Part shown: piece by piece, positions 37,705 through 49,303 of the stretch
Numbering within the stretch: position 1 is the stretch's first letter
Layout of the letters: the number at the start of each line of letters is the position of its first letter
Source of the DNA: Sacculina carcini
Taxonomy: Eukaryota; Arthropoda; Thecostraca; Sacculinidae
Direction: 5' to 3'
Assembly: GCA_916048095.2 (NCBI GenBank)
Contig: OU696586.1
Location: 3,324,749 to 3,388,748, forward strand
DNA: 64,000 nt
Translations under genes and position numbers: made by a program
The notes under the pieces: model-generated
The model's database searches: none
The model's input: only the letters and a program-made list of their open reading frames with translations
Told to the model about the DNA's origin: nothing

Positions 37705-38617
37705 TAACTATTATTGTTATTACGACATTAAACAAAATTCAACATAACTCCGGCCAGATATTTAACTTGAGTTTATCGTATACCCAATGCAAGAGTGCTA
37801 CGTATACTCAATTTGTTTTGTCGAAGCGCACTTGAAAATTGCTCGCCCGACCTGCCACCTGGTGGCGGCCGCTGTAAGCTTGGGAGGTAACATCGGAGAG
37901 ACCATCGGCCGATGGCCACCGTCTTCCGACGACGCCGACCCGCCAGCCAGTATCCAGCCAACGCTGGTCTTGCGAGCTGTGCGTCGCGTGTTGTGCTGGC
38001 GCTGTGTCAAGCGTGCTGCATGTGTGTAGGTAGACCCGTCAACCTGTGAATTCAGTGACTTCTGAGGCCAGAACGCCTAATCGGACGGCACCGCAAGGTG
38101 CACTTGTCGTGCGCAGGGCATCAGCGGTGGTGTGTGTGTGTGTGTGTGTATCGCTATCACAGGTGCTCAGATGCTTGCTGAGCGACCAGCTAGATAAAGA
38201 GAGTGAGATTGTGTGTGTGAAGAGAGTGAGAGAGAGAGCGGGCATTCATTACCGTCCCTGCTTTTGAAACGAGCGCGCACTGGCACCGTTGCATTTTGTC
38301 GTTCAGCCTGCGGCCAGTGTTTGACGCGGTCGTGACAGAGAGTGCGTGAGAGAGTGAGAGTGTGAGAGCAGAGCGAGTGAGTGAGTGCTCTGCGAGATCT
38401 TCACGCTGCGCCTGCATACCAAACACATCCAGACACACACACATGCGTGCGTTCCTACGTACCATCCGGAAGCACACGGGCAAGCATACAGACATTTGTG
38501 CATAGACATTCCATCGTCTGTGTACATACACGTACAAGTGTGTATGTCCGTGTGCGTGTGCGTGTGATCGCGTGTACCTGGGAGAAGATTGCCGTACATC
38601 AAGGCTAGCACCTGATC
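37705..38617 (+). other. GC-rich region, possible promoter and 5' UTR
   Basis: From about 37,830 the sequence is clearly richer in GC and CpG than the rest of the window, with short (GT)n at 38130-38149 and a GA-rich stretch at 38200-38240. It precedes an ATG with an immediate splice donor at 38618. Open frames on both strands are probably composition effects. The promoter role is inference. Confidence 0.3.
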
Positions 38618-38629
38618 ATGTCATCACAG
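38618..38629 (+). CDS. Possible first coding exon (MSSQ then GTGAGC donor)
   Basis: ATG TCA TCA CAG is followed directly by GTGAGC, a good match to the donor consensus CAG|GTGAGT. It sits at the end of a GC-rich stretch. Only four codons are visible and no downstream exon could be identified, so the product is unknown. The evidence is positional only. Confidence 0.25.
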
Positions 38630-38710
38630 GTGAGCTGGTTACCGTTAGACGTCGTTACAGCACGTGTGTTTGATTCATGGAGATTATCAGCAGACCCAGA
38701 TGTTGTAGAG

Positions 38711-39049
38711 CAGTGGTTCCCAACCCTTCTGTGGTTGGGAATACCACATGGATGTCCCATACAGTTGCCGCGTACCACCTGCTTCCATGGAAACTCAGCT
38801 CGGTCAGATATCACTTTATTTGCATAATTGTGCAAGTAGAATACACAAATCAACTGAAATAAACGACTCAATGAGAGTAGTGTATCTGCTTCTTTTCCAC
38901 CAGCTGGTCAATGAGGGGTCAAAAGGTCAAAACATTAGTTTTCTCACAGCACATTGGAAAGCATGCCCTGGTGTCATTGTTCATCACCCCGAAAATGCTC
39001 GCGTATCATTTGGAGAGGGAACCAGGGTACCACAGGTTGGGAACCACTG
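38711..39049. mobile_element. hAT MITE, CAGTGGTTCCCAACC family, full copy
   Basis: Ends CAGTGGTTCCCAACC and GGTTGGGAACCACTG. 8-bp flanks ttgtagag and ttgtgaag (6 of 8). Partial relatives occur at 46150-46317 and 62110-62255. Confidence 0.8.
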
Positions 39050-39196
39050 TTGTGAAGTTTGAACATTGACAAAAACAGCCCACACACAGACACACAAACA
39101 CACAAACTACGGCCAACGGGCAGGAGTGAAATCAGTGCATACATTTTAATTGAATTCAATTCTGGCATTCCCGGATAAACAGTTTTCAAATGGAAC

Positions 39197-39222
39197 ACAC
39201 ACACACACACACACACACACAA
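39197..39222. repeat. (CA)n microsatellite
   Basis: Pure CA run. Confidence 0.85.
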
Positions 39223-39415
39223 AGGAATATCCGTTCACTCGTAATAACGCATATTGTTCTTCAAAAAACCACATTCCAAGTACTTGTAGTTTATACTTTG
39301 TTTTCAGATTTAACTATTCAGTTTTTTATCACTGTATCATTGAACATTGCACGTGTATATAGCGCTGCATGGAACTGGCAAAATTTGAAGCTAAAAGGCA
39401 TTGGTATTATGCAAT

Positions 39416-39667
39416 CACTGGCGTATCCAGAGGGGGGCTCAGGGGGGGTGAAGCCCCCCACCCAAATGTTTCCATCAACTCCTCATAAACAAGAGGTATA
39501 ACAAAAAGAGGTTAAGAAAGTGCACTTTTCCTGTAGAATTTGTTGATATAAGCATGATCTGAAAGATGTTGCGTAATGATGCATGTACATGACTGATCAC
39601 AACCAAGATTCAACCCCACCAAAATTAATTCAGCTCCTCCCGAAATTGCACTCTGGAACCGCCACTG
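39416..39667. mobile_element. hAT MITE, CACTGGCGTATCCAG family, copy 1
   Basis: Ends CACTGGCGTATCCAGAG and CTCTGGAACCGCCACTG. Perfect 8-bp duplication tatgcaat at 39408-39415 and 39668-39675. Poly-G/poly-C blocks just inside the left end can pair (ggggggctc / gaagcccccc). Confidence 0.85.
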
Positions 39668-40014
39668 TATGCAATATGCAATATGCGATTGTTGAAAGTG
39701 GGTTTGTTTTTGAAAACACATTTGGTTATTTCCATTTTTCTTTCTCTCATACTGACATTTACTATTTATTGTATTTTTTCTTGTTTGTGTATTTCCTAAC
39801 AATTTCATTTTGGGAAGGTCATTTTGGGAATACCTAATAACAATGGCAGCATCTGAGGATACATTTCCATAAAAACACAATTCGATGCTTTTCCGTCTAC
39901 ACTATGCACTTCAAAATCTATTCTTGTCTTCTTGCAAAATATAATCTCAATATAAACGGAGAAACGATTTGTGGATACGATTGAAAACAATCTTTTATTT
40001 GTAATCGTCTGAAC

Positions 40015-40280
40015 CAGTGGTTCTCAACATTTTTTCTCACAGATTACCCACTTCCTAATGAGACATCTCTTCATTTTCCACATCAGCGCTGATAAATTCA
40101 ATAAATTCAGTTGTTACATCAAATTAAATGTCAAGAGGTCATTAGAAACAAAAATGAACGAATTTGAATAGATAAAAACACACATAGTTGTCCTGTTCTG
40201 TCCGACCTTTAGCTTCCCACTTCGGCAACTCTTCCATTCCCCACCAGTGGGAAATTCCCCACAAGGTCTAAGAACCACTG
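40015..40280 (-). mobile_element. hAT MITE, CAGTGGTTCTTAACC family, copy B (inverted)
   Basis: CAGTGGTTCTCAAC to AGAACCACTG, with 8-bp flanks gtctgaac and gtccaaac (6 of 8). Its reverse complement aligns with 19493-19750, including 'ggtcggacagaac'. Confidence 0.8.
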
Positions 40281-40462
40281 GTCCAAACCGTATGTATGAG
40301 TGTTTGTATTTGGAAGGCATATTATTTTAACACATTTTTATTTCACGAAGATCGTTAAAACAGCAGAGAATGATATGCAGTTCTAATGTATCACCCCTAC
40401 TATGTCTAACGGTGTCACTTGTGTATAATTGGCGGCACATTATGCTAAAACATTCATTAATA

Positions 40463-40503
<41 letters not shown>

Positions 40504-40640
40504 AGACACGACGGTACAGTGGCAAGTTGTGCTCTTATCCAATAATCGCCAGATTAATGCGCAAAGTTGTGTCTCAGGGCATACATGAAAGTGCTTAATG
40601 ACTTTGCTAACTAGAATGTGTCACTCATAGCCTCATATAT
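40281..40640. other. Unique spacer with (CA)n at 40461-40502
   Basis: No gene seen. About 42 bp of CA followed by 'ctcagacacgacgg'. Confidence 0.5.
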
Positions 40641-40651
40641 ATATATATATA

Positions 40652-40883
40652 TGGCTGCTGGCGGCCATATATAGGGGGCCGAAGTCCCCCCGCCCAACAA
40701 AATGTTTCCATCAACTCCTCATAACCGAGAAGTTTACTAAAAGAGGCCAATAAAAATCTTTGTCTGTAGAGTTTGTTGATATAAGCATTATTGCAAAGAT
40801 GTTGCATAATGATGCACATGTACATGACTGATCGCCTCCTAATTTCAGTCCCTACCGAAATTGCAACCTGGATCCGCCACTGA
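40652..40883. mobile_element. MITE related to 39416-39667, left end decayed
   Basis: Shares 'aaatgtttccatcaactcct', 'gtttgttgatataagcat' and 'catgtacatgactgatc' with 39416-39667. Right end CTGGATCCGCCACTG at 40883. The left terminus is not clear. Confidence 0.75.
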
Positions 40884-40974
40884 AATGACGGCATATATTG
40901 CGCATATTATGGCACGATTTTTCCTGTTGACAAATCGACTGCATTTGTGTTGATTTGAAACGATCAACCTGGCA

Positions 40975-41080
40975 CACACACACATACACACATACACACA
41001 CACATACACACATACAGAGACACATACACACATACAGAGACACATACACACATACAGAGACACATACAAACATACACATA
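40975..41080. repeat. 20-bp minisatellite derived from (CA)n
   Basis: Unit 'cacatacacacatacagaga' three times exactly (41001-41060), with a fourth partial copy and impure CA before it. Confidence 0.9.
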
Positions 41081-41553
41081 CCCTTTGTGTTAATATACAT
41101 ATATGTTCAGATTGCATACAGCTTCAGGATATAACCGGATATGCAAATTATATGTTGCAATACTTGTCATGCTTCCGTTTTCTCATACTATCAAATATTC
41201 CATATCTGTGTATGGCTGTGTGTTTCTGCCTCTGTGTTTCATTCGAGTGTTATTCGTCTCTTTGTGTCTGTGTCTGTATGTGTGTGTGTCTGCTGCATAG
41301 CACATATGAACCAGACAGGGACCACACGCCTAGTCGAATCGCCAACTATATTGGTCTATTGTGTGTCGTTTGCGGTGACAAATGATGCATTGGTGGTCAA
41401 TATGGGATGTTCCGTAATGCTCCAACATACACCGCTTTCAAATGACCACATTATGTGTGAATATTCGCCTCAGGCCAATGTTTGTTTCGTGTTTTCTTTT
41501 AAGAAAACTTCGGTTTGTACCCGTCGGTTTTGTCTACGTACGTTTGTCTATAC

Positions 41554-41700
41554 CAGTGGTTCTTAACCTTTTTCAGCTTTTGCACCCTATTCATGTCAGA
41601 AGTCAGTTCTTGTACCCCCTGGATTTGGTAGGCTATATGAACAAGATATACGATTACATACAAACGATGTAATGAAAAAAGTGTTTTTTCTCAATATTCA
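41554..41700 (+). mobile_element. hAT MITE fragment, left end
   Basis: CAGTGGTTCTTAACCT, then sequence similar to 20312-20515. No right terminus identified. Confidence 0.6.
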
Positions 41701-41819
41701 TTCATCAAGCTCCTGTAAGAAAAAATGCATTGGGCATTTTTGTATCATGTGTTGTTTCAACTTTGAAGTTGCGTTACGATTTTGGCACTACATGATAAGC
41801 CGGCTGGCTATGCGAATTT

Positions 41820-42076
41820 CAGTGGCGGATCCAGAGTGCAATTTTGGGAGGGGCTGAATTGATTTTTCTTTGGTGGGGGTGAATTTTGGGGGCGTTCAGT
41901 CATGCACATACATCACTATGCAACGTCTTTGCAATAATCCTTATATCAAGAAATTCTACAAAAGAATATTTTTCTTCACCTCTTTCAATGAATCCCTTGG
42001 TTATGAAGGTTAAGATGGAGAAACAATTTTTTGGTGGGCTTTAGCCCCTTGAGTCCCCCTCCTGGATCCGCCAGTG
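41820..42076. mobile_element. MITE related to 39416-39667, opposite orientation
   Basis: CAGTGGCGGATCCAGAG to TCCTGGATCCGCCAGTG. Interior shares 'gcaacgtctttgcaataat' and 'gaaattctac' with 47624-47825. A second copy of the right end ('tccccctcctggttttgcca') follows directly to about 42097. Confidence 0.75.
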
Positions 42077-42097
42077 TCCCCCTCCTGGTTTTGCCAG

Positions 42098-42580
42098 TAC
42101 AGCATTGTGGATATATTGAAACATTTGAGACGCACGATGTATAGAACAAAAATGGAACAATCCGAAGAGTCAAACTATCGAAAAATATAACTCCTTTCGT
42201 TTTCTGTCCACAAAATTAACAGATAATCATCAACTTGAGTATTTGTATGTCTGTGTGCATGTGTGCGCAATACAATGCGTATTATATACAAAACACTTTG
42301 TTATGAGTAAGCCCAACTAATCGTTTTCAGCTTTTCTATTTCACAACGCTAAAAGTATTGATTCAGTAGAAGCTTGCTGGATTAGTTTAAATCCGGAAAT
42401 TATAAATAAAATAATATGTTTTATTTTGCTGCGGCGAATTTTTTATGTTGTTACTGACAACATTCACTGTCTCTTGCACTCTGTAACAACTATTCTCTCT
42501 CTTTAACATCTCTCCTCTCTGAGATAGTTTTCGTTGTTCTGCATGCCCGCTCGTTTGTATGCTGGAGATTGCAGTGTGTC

Positions 42581-42581
<1 letters not shown>
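42098..42581. other. Unique spacer, no gene seen
   Basis: AT-rich, nothing recognised. Confidence 0.4.
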
Positions 42582-42660
<79 letters not shown>

Positions 42661-42673
42661 TGTGTGTGTGTGT
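42582..42673. repeat. (GT)n microsatellite
   Basis: About 90 bp of GT with one TA interruption. Confidence 0.9.
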
Positions 42674-43587
42674 TTGTATGTCGGTAGATGGCAATTAAAA
42701 TGTTGATTGCATGCGCATTGAATAACGACTACCAACGACGCAAGTCGCATAAACACTTGAAAGTCTGCCAAGGCGACTCCATAACAACGGTTGCCATGAC
42801 AACCGCCCTCGTAACCATGCCGATTGTTTGAGCTTGAGCTGTAGCAACAGTGGCCAATTTCCAGCGACCACATGAGCTGGAGGCAGTGCTGGGAACAAAC
42901 TTGCCACCGAAGGAACCACCAAAGGCAATTTGATCCAATTTGGAGCCGGTTGCATTCGAGCGAATTTGATTGGGATATGGCTAGGCAAACAGCACACTCA
43001 CCGGCTTAAATTGGTTCTCGAACAAATCGTTAGTTTGTTTAGCAATCACGCTCTAATAAAGACGTGTTTGACGTCTGAGTGAAGTCTCTTTGCTTGCGGC
43101 TAAGAGTGGAAAAGTAAGTTTGCGCCAAGACAGTGTTTTTCCGGATTTATTCCTAAACGTATAGCTGGAGCTCCACTTTTCCAAGGGTCTCGAGTGGCAC
43201 TTTTGTAGAATCACCTTGAAACACTTCACTGTTTAAATTGCCAATTTAAAATGAAAGAAAACGAAACATTTCCAAGTGTTCGACAATTGTATCAGTGTGA
43301 GCAAGTTATCAAGTTGAGAACCTTTTTGTAAATAAAAAATTTCACAAAATTCGATATTTATCGGCATTTGATAAAACGCATTTTTTGACAAACCCAAAAC
43401 ACACTGGCACATACTCAAATACATCACCAATAAACTACCAACGATCATAATTTCACATCCGGTCTTCAAGGAGCTTATATAAATATGATTATACTGCCTT
43501 CTTACACGTACATCCATTTGGAGTTCATTTGCTTCCCACGATCCCAATTGCATGTGTGGAGCTCTGCTCATATCGCTATCTACTTAC

Positions 43588-43654
<67 letters not shown>

Positions 43655-44813
43655 ATCCCGATGCGCATAACCGCTCCTTCTCCACCTGATAATGTCTCAT
43701 GAGGCGGTCTGCACGCATGACTGATTTTCGCATGACCCGTTTTCAATGCGATCTGAGCGTGTGATGATGTATCATCCTCAATACCCCAGTCGCTGTCAAT
43801 TGATCGGCATAGAGCAATTCATCGTAGAGAATTTATCTACGAGATAGCAATATATCTCAGTTAAGCGTCTAAGGCTTGTGTATTGTAAGATTGTTATTTG
43901 CTGTTGAAAAGAAAAATCGGCAGTTTCAATACGCGGAAATTTATTCTAACATGATGCCGTTTAGATTTAAATTTTGAGAGAAAAATTTGTTGATTAAAAA
44001 GTATGATTACGTACTTCAAAAATCGCTTTATTGTGCTAAATAGCTTTGCCTTTAAAATGCTGTCAAATAGTGCTGCTAATTTTGTTTATATAACCCAAAA
44101 AGCAGCAACAAATAATGCACAGAATAAAGTTGCACCATGAGAGAACAAATTTTTTCGGCTACATCTATATATTTTCCTCTACACCATTATCAATTTAATT
44201 TTTATCTCACAACTTGTGCGCGAGTTTCATATCTTATCAACATTTGTTGGTACACTTGTCTTCTATGTACGTCACTCATAGTTTCGTCCATCTCAACCAA
44301 ATTACCCAGTAGTGTCAGCTGGTGTTTGCGTGTGCGTTTGTGTGTGTGCGTGTGTTTGTGTCAGCTAAATGGCGACAAATACAAACACACACACACACAC
44401 ATCACACATTACACACACACAAACACACTCATGTAAACGTGACACCACTCAACACCGATTCGCTTCGTCGGTTATTTCTTCAGTACTTGGCGCCGCCGTC
44501 GTTTTCGACGATCGATGATGGCCGTGGCTAGGCCGGCGCTGCCGACGTTTGATTGGTCGAATTGAGACGGTCGCGTGGCCGCCGATGTCAGGCTTTCTCA
44601 CTCATTCAAAAGTGCCTCGGTCCAAATACATTTGCCTTTGCGAAATGTCACACATGCACGCGTGCACGCTCGTGTGTGTGTGTGTGTGTGTGTGGACCGA
44701 ATGCAAACATACACACGAGGCAGGCGTGCGTGTTGTATAAACACGCAGCGAATACATTTCAACCGCTGTGTACATATGGATGCCTTCTGTCAAACAAGAC
44801 GCCAGTGTGCTTG
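42674..44813. other. Unique DNA with microsatellites, no gene recognised
   Basis: Moderately mixed composition around 42,720-43,020, with frames on minus but no motif. (GT)n at 43592-43651, GT/CA runs at 44330-44432 and (GT)n at 44669-44693. I see no splice-bounded frame I would defend. Confidence 0.4.
43592..43651. repeat. (GT)n microsatellite
   Basis: Pure GT run of about 60 bp. Confidence 0.9.
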
Positions 44814-44969
44814 CAGAGCAGTTGCGAGGTCTTATGCCTCGTCTTTGCCTCGCCTCGTGTATGGTCTTTATGATCAATTTTAATATCATTCGTGAGGCAA
44901 TGGGTTCCCTCAACACTTAGACCCCCTCCCCGTGCCGGGGGGATTGGGGGGACGGTTGTTACGGCCCTG
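44814..44969. mobile_element. Deleted relative of the 360-612 MITE
   Basis: Left CAGAGCAGTTGCGAGG and right GTTGTTACGGCCCTG, with C-rich and G-rich blocks near the right end as in the 360-612 copy. No flanking duplication is visible. Confidence 0.6.
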
Positions 44970-45147
44970 AATACTCTTACCAATCTTCGTTGGCACGTCT
45001 GACCTGCTTAATCGATTAACTTTACCTGTAAGAGTGGTGTCTTGCCGTGTAGGTGATGTACATTGCCCGGTTTCTTCAGCTTTCTCATCGGTAAGCATCA
45101 GCTCACCATCTGATCCCTGTTGGTAGTCCGATGTCGCTTCATCAGCC

Positions 45148-45148
<1 letters not shown>

Positions 45149-45222
<74 letters not shown>

Positions 45223-45236
45223 ACACACGCACACAC
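45149..45236. repeat. (CA)n microsatellite
   Basis: About 85 bp, nearly pure. Confidence 0.9.
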
Positions 45237-45299
45237 AACTTTCTCACAAAACTCAGAAGTGTTCGTGTCGCTCTCGCATCGTGCCTCAGTCTTCGTGGG

Positions 45300-45485
45300 C
45301 AGTGGCGGTGCCAGGATTTTCCGTTGGAGGGGGGCTAAGGAAAATATGCTGGAGCTTGGCGCTGAAGTTCACCTTTGAAACGTTTATAATTAAGGTTTTT
45401 TGGGGGCGGTTCAGAGAGGTGGGCTTGGCGCTTTTTTTTGGTAAGCTTCAACACCCCCAAGCTCCCCCTCTTGGTGCCGCCACTG
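45300..45485. mobile_element. hAT MITE, CAGTGGCGGCGCC family, copy 3
   Basis: CAGTGGCGGTGCCAGG to TTGGTGCCGCCACTG. The flanking 8-mers match only partly. Poly-G/poly-C subterminal blocks as in other copies. Confidence 0.8.
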
Positions 45486-45688
45486 CTTGTGAGTACGTGC
45501 GGACGCGGAGATTGGACAGAATTGGCGAGGCAGCGTCCAATCGTCGGTGACAATTCATCTAAGAAGACATCAACCAGAGATTAGCGGTGACACTGAAACG
45601 CTCTTCATGTCATGGCCTCACTTTGGTTTGCTTCTCACAGTCGCTCACAATTTTCCTCTTTTGTGATCGTGTATGTGTGTGTGTGTGT

Positions 45689-45757
<69 letters not shown>

Positions 45758-46149
45758 TGTGTGTGAGTGTTAGCGAAGATGTGTCAGTCAATATCAGGCT
45801 TAAGAGCCTTCACGTTCTCCGAAATATACTCGCACACACACTCGTACATACACACACACACGCACATACACACATGCGTGTACATGCACTCACACAAACA
45901 CATACACATACACACACACACACTTACACAGACGTACACACGCACAGGTAGACAGACAGGTAGACAATGCCACATTGTTGTCACCAATATGCAAATGCCC
46001 TTTGCTAAAGAGTTGCCGGAGTTTTTATTCCAAATAATTATCAGCTATAATGGTCTAAAGAAGTTCTTTTCTGGGTGGTAGGCGAACACTTTCTCATCGA
46101 CATTTGAGTGCGAGCAGGGACTTTCTTCATACTTCGGACTTATGTCTTC
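45486..46149. other. Microsatellite-rich spacer
   Basis: (GT)n at 45672-45770 and impure (CA)n at 45829-45945. No gene seen between or around them. Confidence 0.6.
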
Positions 46150-46317
46150 ATGATTTCATTAAGTTGTTTTTTTCTTTTAATTTGTTTGTTCCACTTGTAC
46201 AATTATGTAAATAAAGTGGTTTCTGATCGAACTGAGCATCTCTGGAACCAGGTGGTATGCGGCGACTGTGTGAGACCTCCAAGTGGTACTCGATCGCAAA
46301 AAGATTAGGAACCACTT
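46150..46317 (-). mobile_element. CAGTGGTTCCCAACC-family MITE fragment (minus)
   Basis: The reverse complement aligns with 38711-38880 ('ataccacctg', 'ctttatt', 'cataattgt'). One terminus, near 46316, is degenerate (GGAACCACTTCTC). The far end is absent. Confidence 0.65.
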
Positions 46318-47120
46318 CTCTATGTCGGCAATGTAGCCTGAAGGTTTGTGTGTGCCATTCACAATTCCCGATTGGATAACCGTACTCTGTGGTGACTTTT
46401 GAGAAAATCACTGTAATCCATATTTCCTATTTAGTCATTCAGTCAACGTTACCGGATGCTGGTAATAGATGCATGCCTTCAGATGAGGATTCTGTTCTGT
46501 AGCATCTTACTATTTTGGCATCACAGCGTGGAGAAGGTCGGCTCTTGTGGAGGTCCTTGATTGCATTGCTCGTTAGTATGTGCCTTGGAATAGCAAACCA
46601 ATTTCAGAATGTCGGAATGTCCGAGTTTCAGAACAGATCCATGACGTGCGGCACGAATACTGCTCCTGGACACAAATACTCCAGGCGTCATCGATAACCT
46701 TGCTTTCTGACCAATGTCAGTACAGGACCTGCAAATGCGTATAATGCTTGCTTCCCTCTCGAATTAGAATCATCCAATTCGCCGCGACTCAAATATTTGC
46801 GTCACTTGAGAGAAGAAAGGTATCTATTAGAATATCTATTCATACTCGGTTTTTTCCATAGTGGCCGACATTGTCGTAGCTTCTGGAACACTAGTTAAAA
46901 CTTGTTGTTGATGACTGTGTTCGTACATTTGACTAGTCTACAGTGTGTGTACGACGATTACATGACGAATTAAGCCGTATATAGAGACATGGTAGTCAGG
47001 TATTTCGTGTAGCAGCTCCCGCTCAAACAACAGCGCGCATACACTTTGAACTCTTGAGAACAATTCGGTACGGCGCAGGATTATACTGTTGACAACATGC
47101 GACCATAGGCTCAACACACA

Positions 47121-47159
<39 letters not shown>

Positions 47160-47615
47160 CGGCGTCTGGAAAGGTAGGCAAAGACGCTGAGTAAGCTGAT
47201 TACCCGAGTGGCGTGAAATGCATATGTAGTTGAGACTGTGTTCAGAGAGCGGACGCCAGCAGCAGCATTCTTTCATGTTGGCCCAGTTCTCATGCCGTGC
47301 ACGATCGTGCAATATATTCTCGTATGATGTGTAAGCTCGCCCTTGGATAAAACAGAGACTCAAAACAGACCGCTTGAATACAGAGAACAATCTTTGTATA
47401 TTTTCATTTTCCACACCAGAATTTCGCCAAATGTATTTTTGGCGAGTGTTTCTCTGTAGTATTCCAAAATTATTGCAGATTATATATTTTCATCATGTAT
47501 CATAGTTTTTATACATGCCTTGAATCCTATTGAATTATGATATGTTTGTGCGCTGTCTTCATGATTTAATATTCGTTTATGGATAATTTTCAAACGTAGG
47601 AAAGCCAGTGTAGAG
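46318..47615. other. Unique DNA, no gene recognised
   Basis: Contains (CA)n at 47115-47155. The long minus frame (46938-47414) runs through that repeat as Cys-Val and is not credible. Confidence 0.45.
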
Positions 47616-47623
47616 AACGTAGC

Positions 47624-47825
47624 CAGTGGCGTATCCAGAGTGCAATTTTGGGAGGGGCTGAATGTACATGCACCACTATTCAACGTCTTTGCGATAATGC
47701 TTATACCAACAAATTCTACGGAAATATATATTATTGGTATCTATTATTATCTAATATTGGTTATTAGGAGTTGATAGAAATATTTGGAGAGGGGTCCCCT
47801 TAGCCCCCCTGTGGATCTGCTAGTG
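47624..47825. mobile_element. MITE, CAGTGGCGTATCCAG family
   Basis: CAGTGGCGTATCCAG to 'ggatctgctagtg'. Perfect 8-bp target duplication aacgtagc at 47616-47623 and 47826-47833. Shares its interior with 41820-42076. Confidence 0.85.
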
Positions 47826-47833
47826 AACGTAGC

Positions 47834-49239
47834 GTTTGCTTTAGAGCTGATGTGGAGAAGGCTCCAAAGATCGTTAGTCATCCATTCATATTTTTGCATC
47901 GTTGCATAATGCCATAGTTATTATTTCGCCCGTTGGTCGGTAGCTTGAGGGGAATTGGGGAAATAGAAGTGCTACCAAGTAGATAATTTAAGGTCGAACA
48001 GGAGAACAAATGTGTTTTATCAATCGGAATTACTTTTATTGTGCATTACCAGCGACTTCTAGTTCGAAGAGGTTCAATTCGCTTGAACAGCTGAATTTTA
48101 ATGCATTTCTCAGCTATGTTGTGTAGAAAATCGAGAGATTGCTGATTGTGTGGTGTGGTGTGGTGAGTTGGCCCATTGTGAAGCGGCCAATCAGAGCGAA
48201 GAAAGGTTACCAACCCAACTATCTCCTGGACTCACATGTATTGAACGGTGTCGTGATTTGCAACAAGTTTGCAACAGCTGATTTGCAAAATATCGTAGTT
48301 CAAAGGTATGGAGTATGGTGCGTGGAACCCGCTTGATTAGCTCTCGGAAACATATCATTTGGAAACAGTGTGCGAGCGTCTAAACACGGCTACATAAGTC
48401 CAGCGTCTACAAACACACGCACAGTCTGACCTCCGTCAATTACGTTCGCCTCTGTGCTTTCACTCAAAGGTCGCCTCAAAGACTATCGACGTCTTTCACC
48501 GGCCAAAATCTCGTGCGGCATCTTTGTCGCACACCATTCAGCGCAAACTTTATTGCAGTCTATCGACTTTTATCCCACTAACGCAGTTCTCTTCGTCGGA
48601 GCATCGCTTCACCAGCTAAACTTTGCTAATCCCCACACGAATATAGCGTTTATACATACGCACACACAAATTCAACGAATGTTTTTATGAAGAAAATGCA
48701 GACACATTGTGAAAGATGTCAAGAATGACAAGAATGAAAAACATTTGTTTCGGCTGTATTTCGGGCGACAATTGTTTTGTATTCATAGTTCATAGCACCA
48801 CATTGGTTCAAGTTCAAAGGTGCAAGCTGCGCTTCTCGTGTGTATACAACAAGAAATATGAATTTGCCAAGTGTCATAACATGCTTGCCTATTTGCGTCG
48901 CCATTTCTCAACATCAGTTTCATTCAACTCTACTCTATTCTATGCTTGCAATTAAACCCTGCACTCTCACTCGCTAACACACACACGCACAGACAGACAC
49001 ACAGACACACACATGTGTGTGTGTGTATGTGTCTGTTTAGTATTCGTTGAGCGCAGCCGTGCAACGTATTATGAGGCGATAAATCGAGGTCATCCCGCTA
49101 ATAGCCGCTCAGATGAACGCAAATGGTGGTTGGCTGTTGTATGTGCGTATGTGTGTGTGTGTGTGCGTGTTTGCAAAGCGTTGTGGCTTGCTGTCCACTA
49201 AGGTATGCATACCATACTCAGCGTAGCGCACACTTGTAC
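47834..49239. other. Unique DNA, no gene recognised
   Basis: Several short frames but none with a motif. Contains a CA-to-TG palindromic simple repeat at 48978-49030. Confidence 0.4.
48978..49030. repeat. (CA)n to (TG)n palindromic microsatellite
   Basis: Alternating CA runs meet TG runs at 'acacacatgtgtgtgt', so each strand can fold on itself. Confidence 0.85.
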
Positions 49240-49303
49240 GCCTCGTAGCCGAGTGGCCAAGACGCACGCTCTGTGCACGAGAGGTCCAGGTCCCTGACGA
49301 GGT
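49240..49303 (+). ncRNA. tRNA-like sequence, probable SINE head
   Basis: TAGCCGAGTGG (49246-49256) fits the pol III A box exactly as in tRNA-Ser/Leu. GGTCCAGGTCC (49283-49293) approximates the B box. CCTCGT (49241-49246) and ACGAGG (49297-49302) can pair like an acceptor stem. The anticodon loop is not canonical and the length is short, so a functional tRNA is unlikely. A degraded pseudogene or the head of a tRNA-derived SINE fits better. Confidence 0.5.

Noticed and set aside
46938..47414. 158-codon open frame on minus
   Set aside because: It passes through (CA)n as a Cys-Val run and has no domain or splice evidence.
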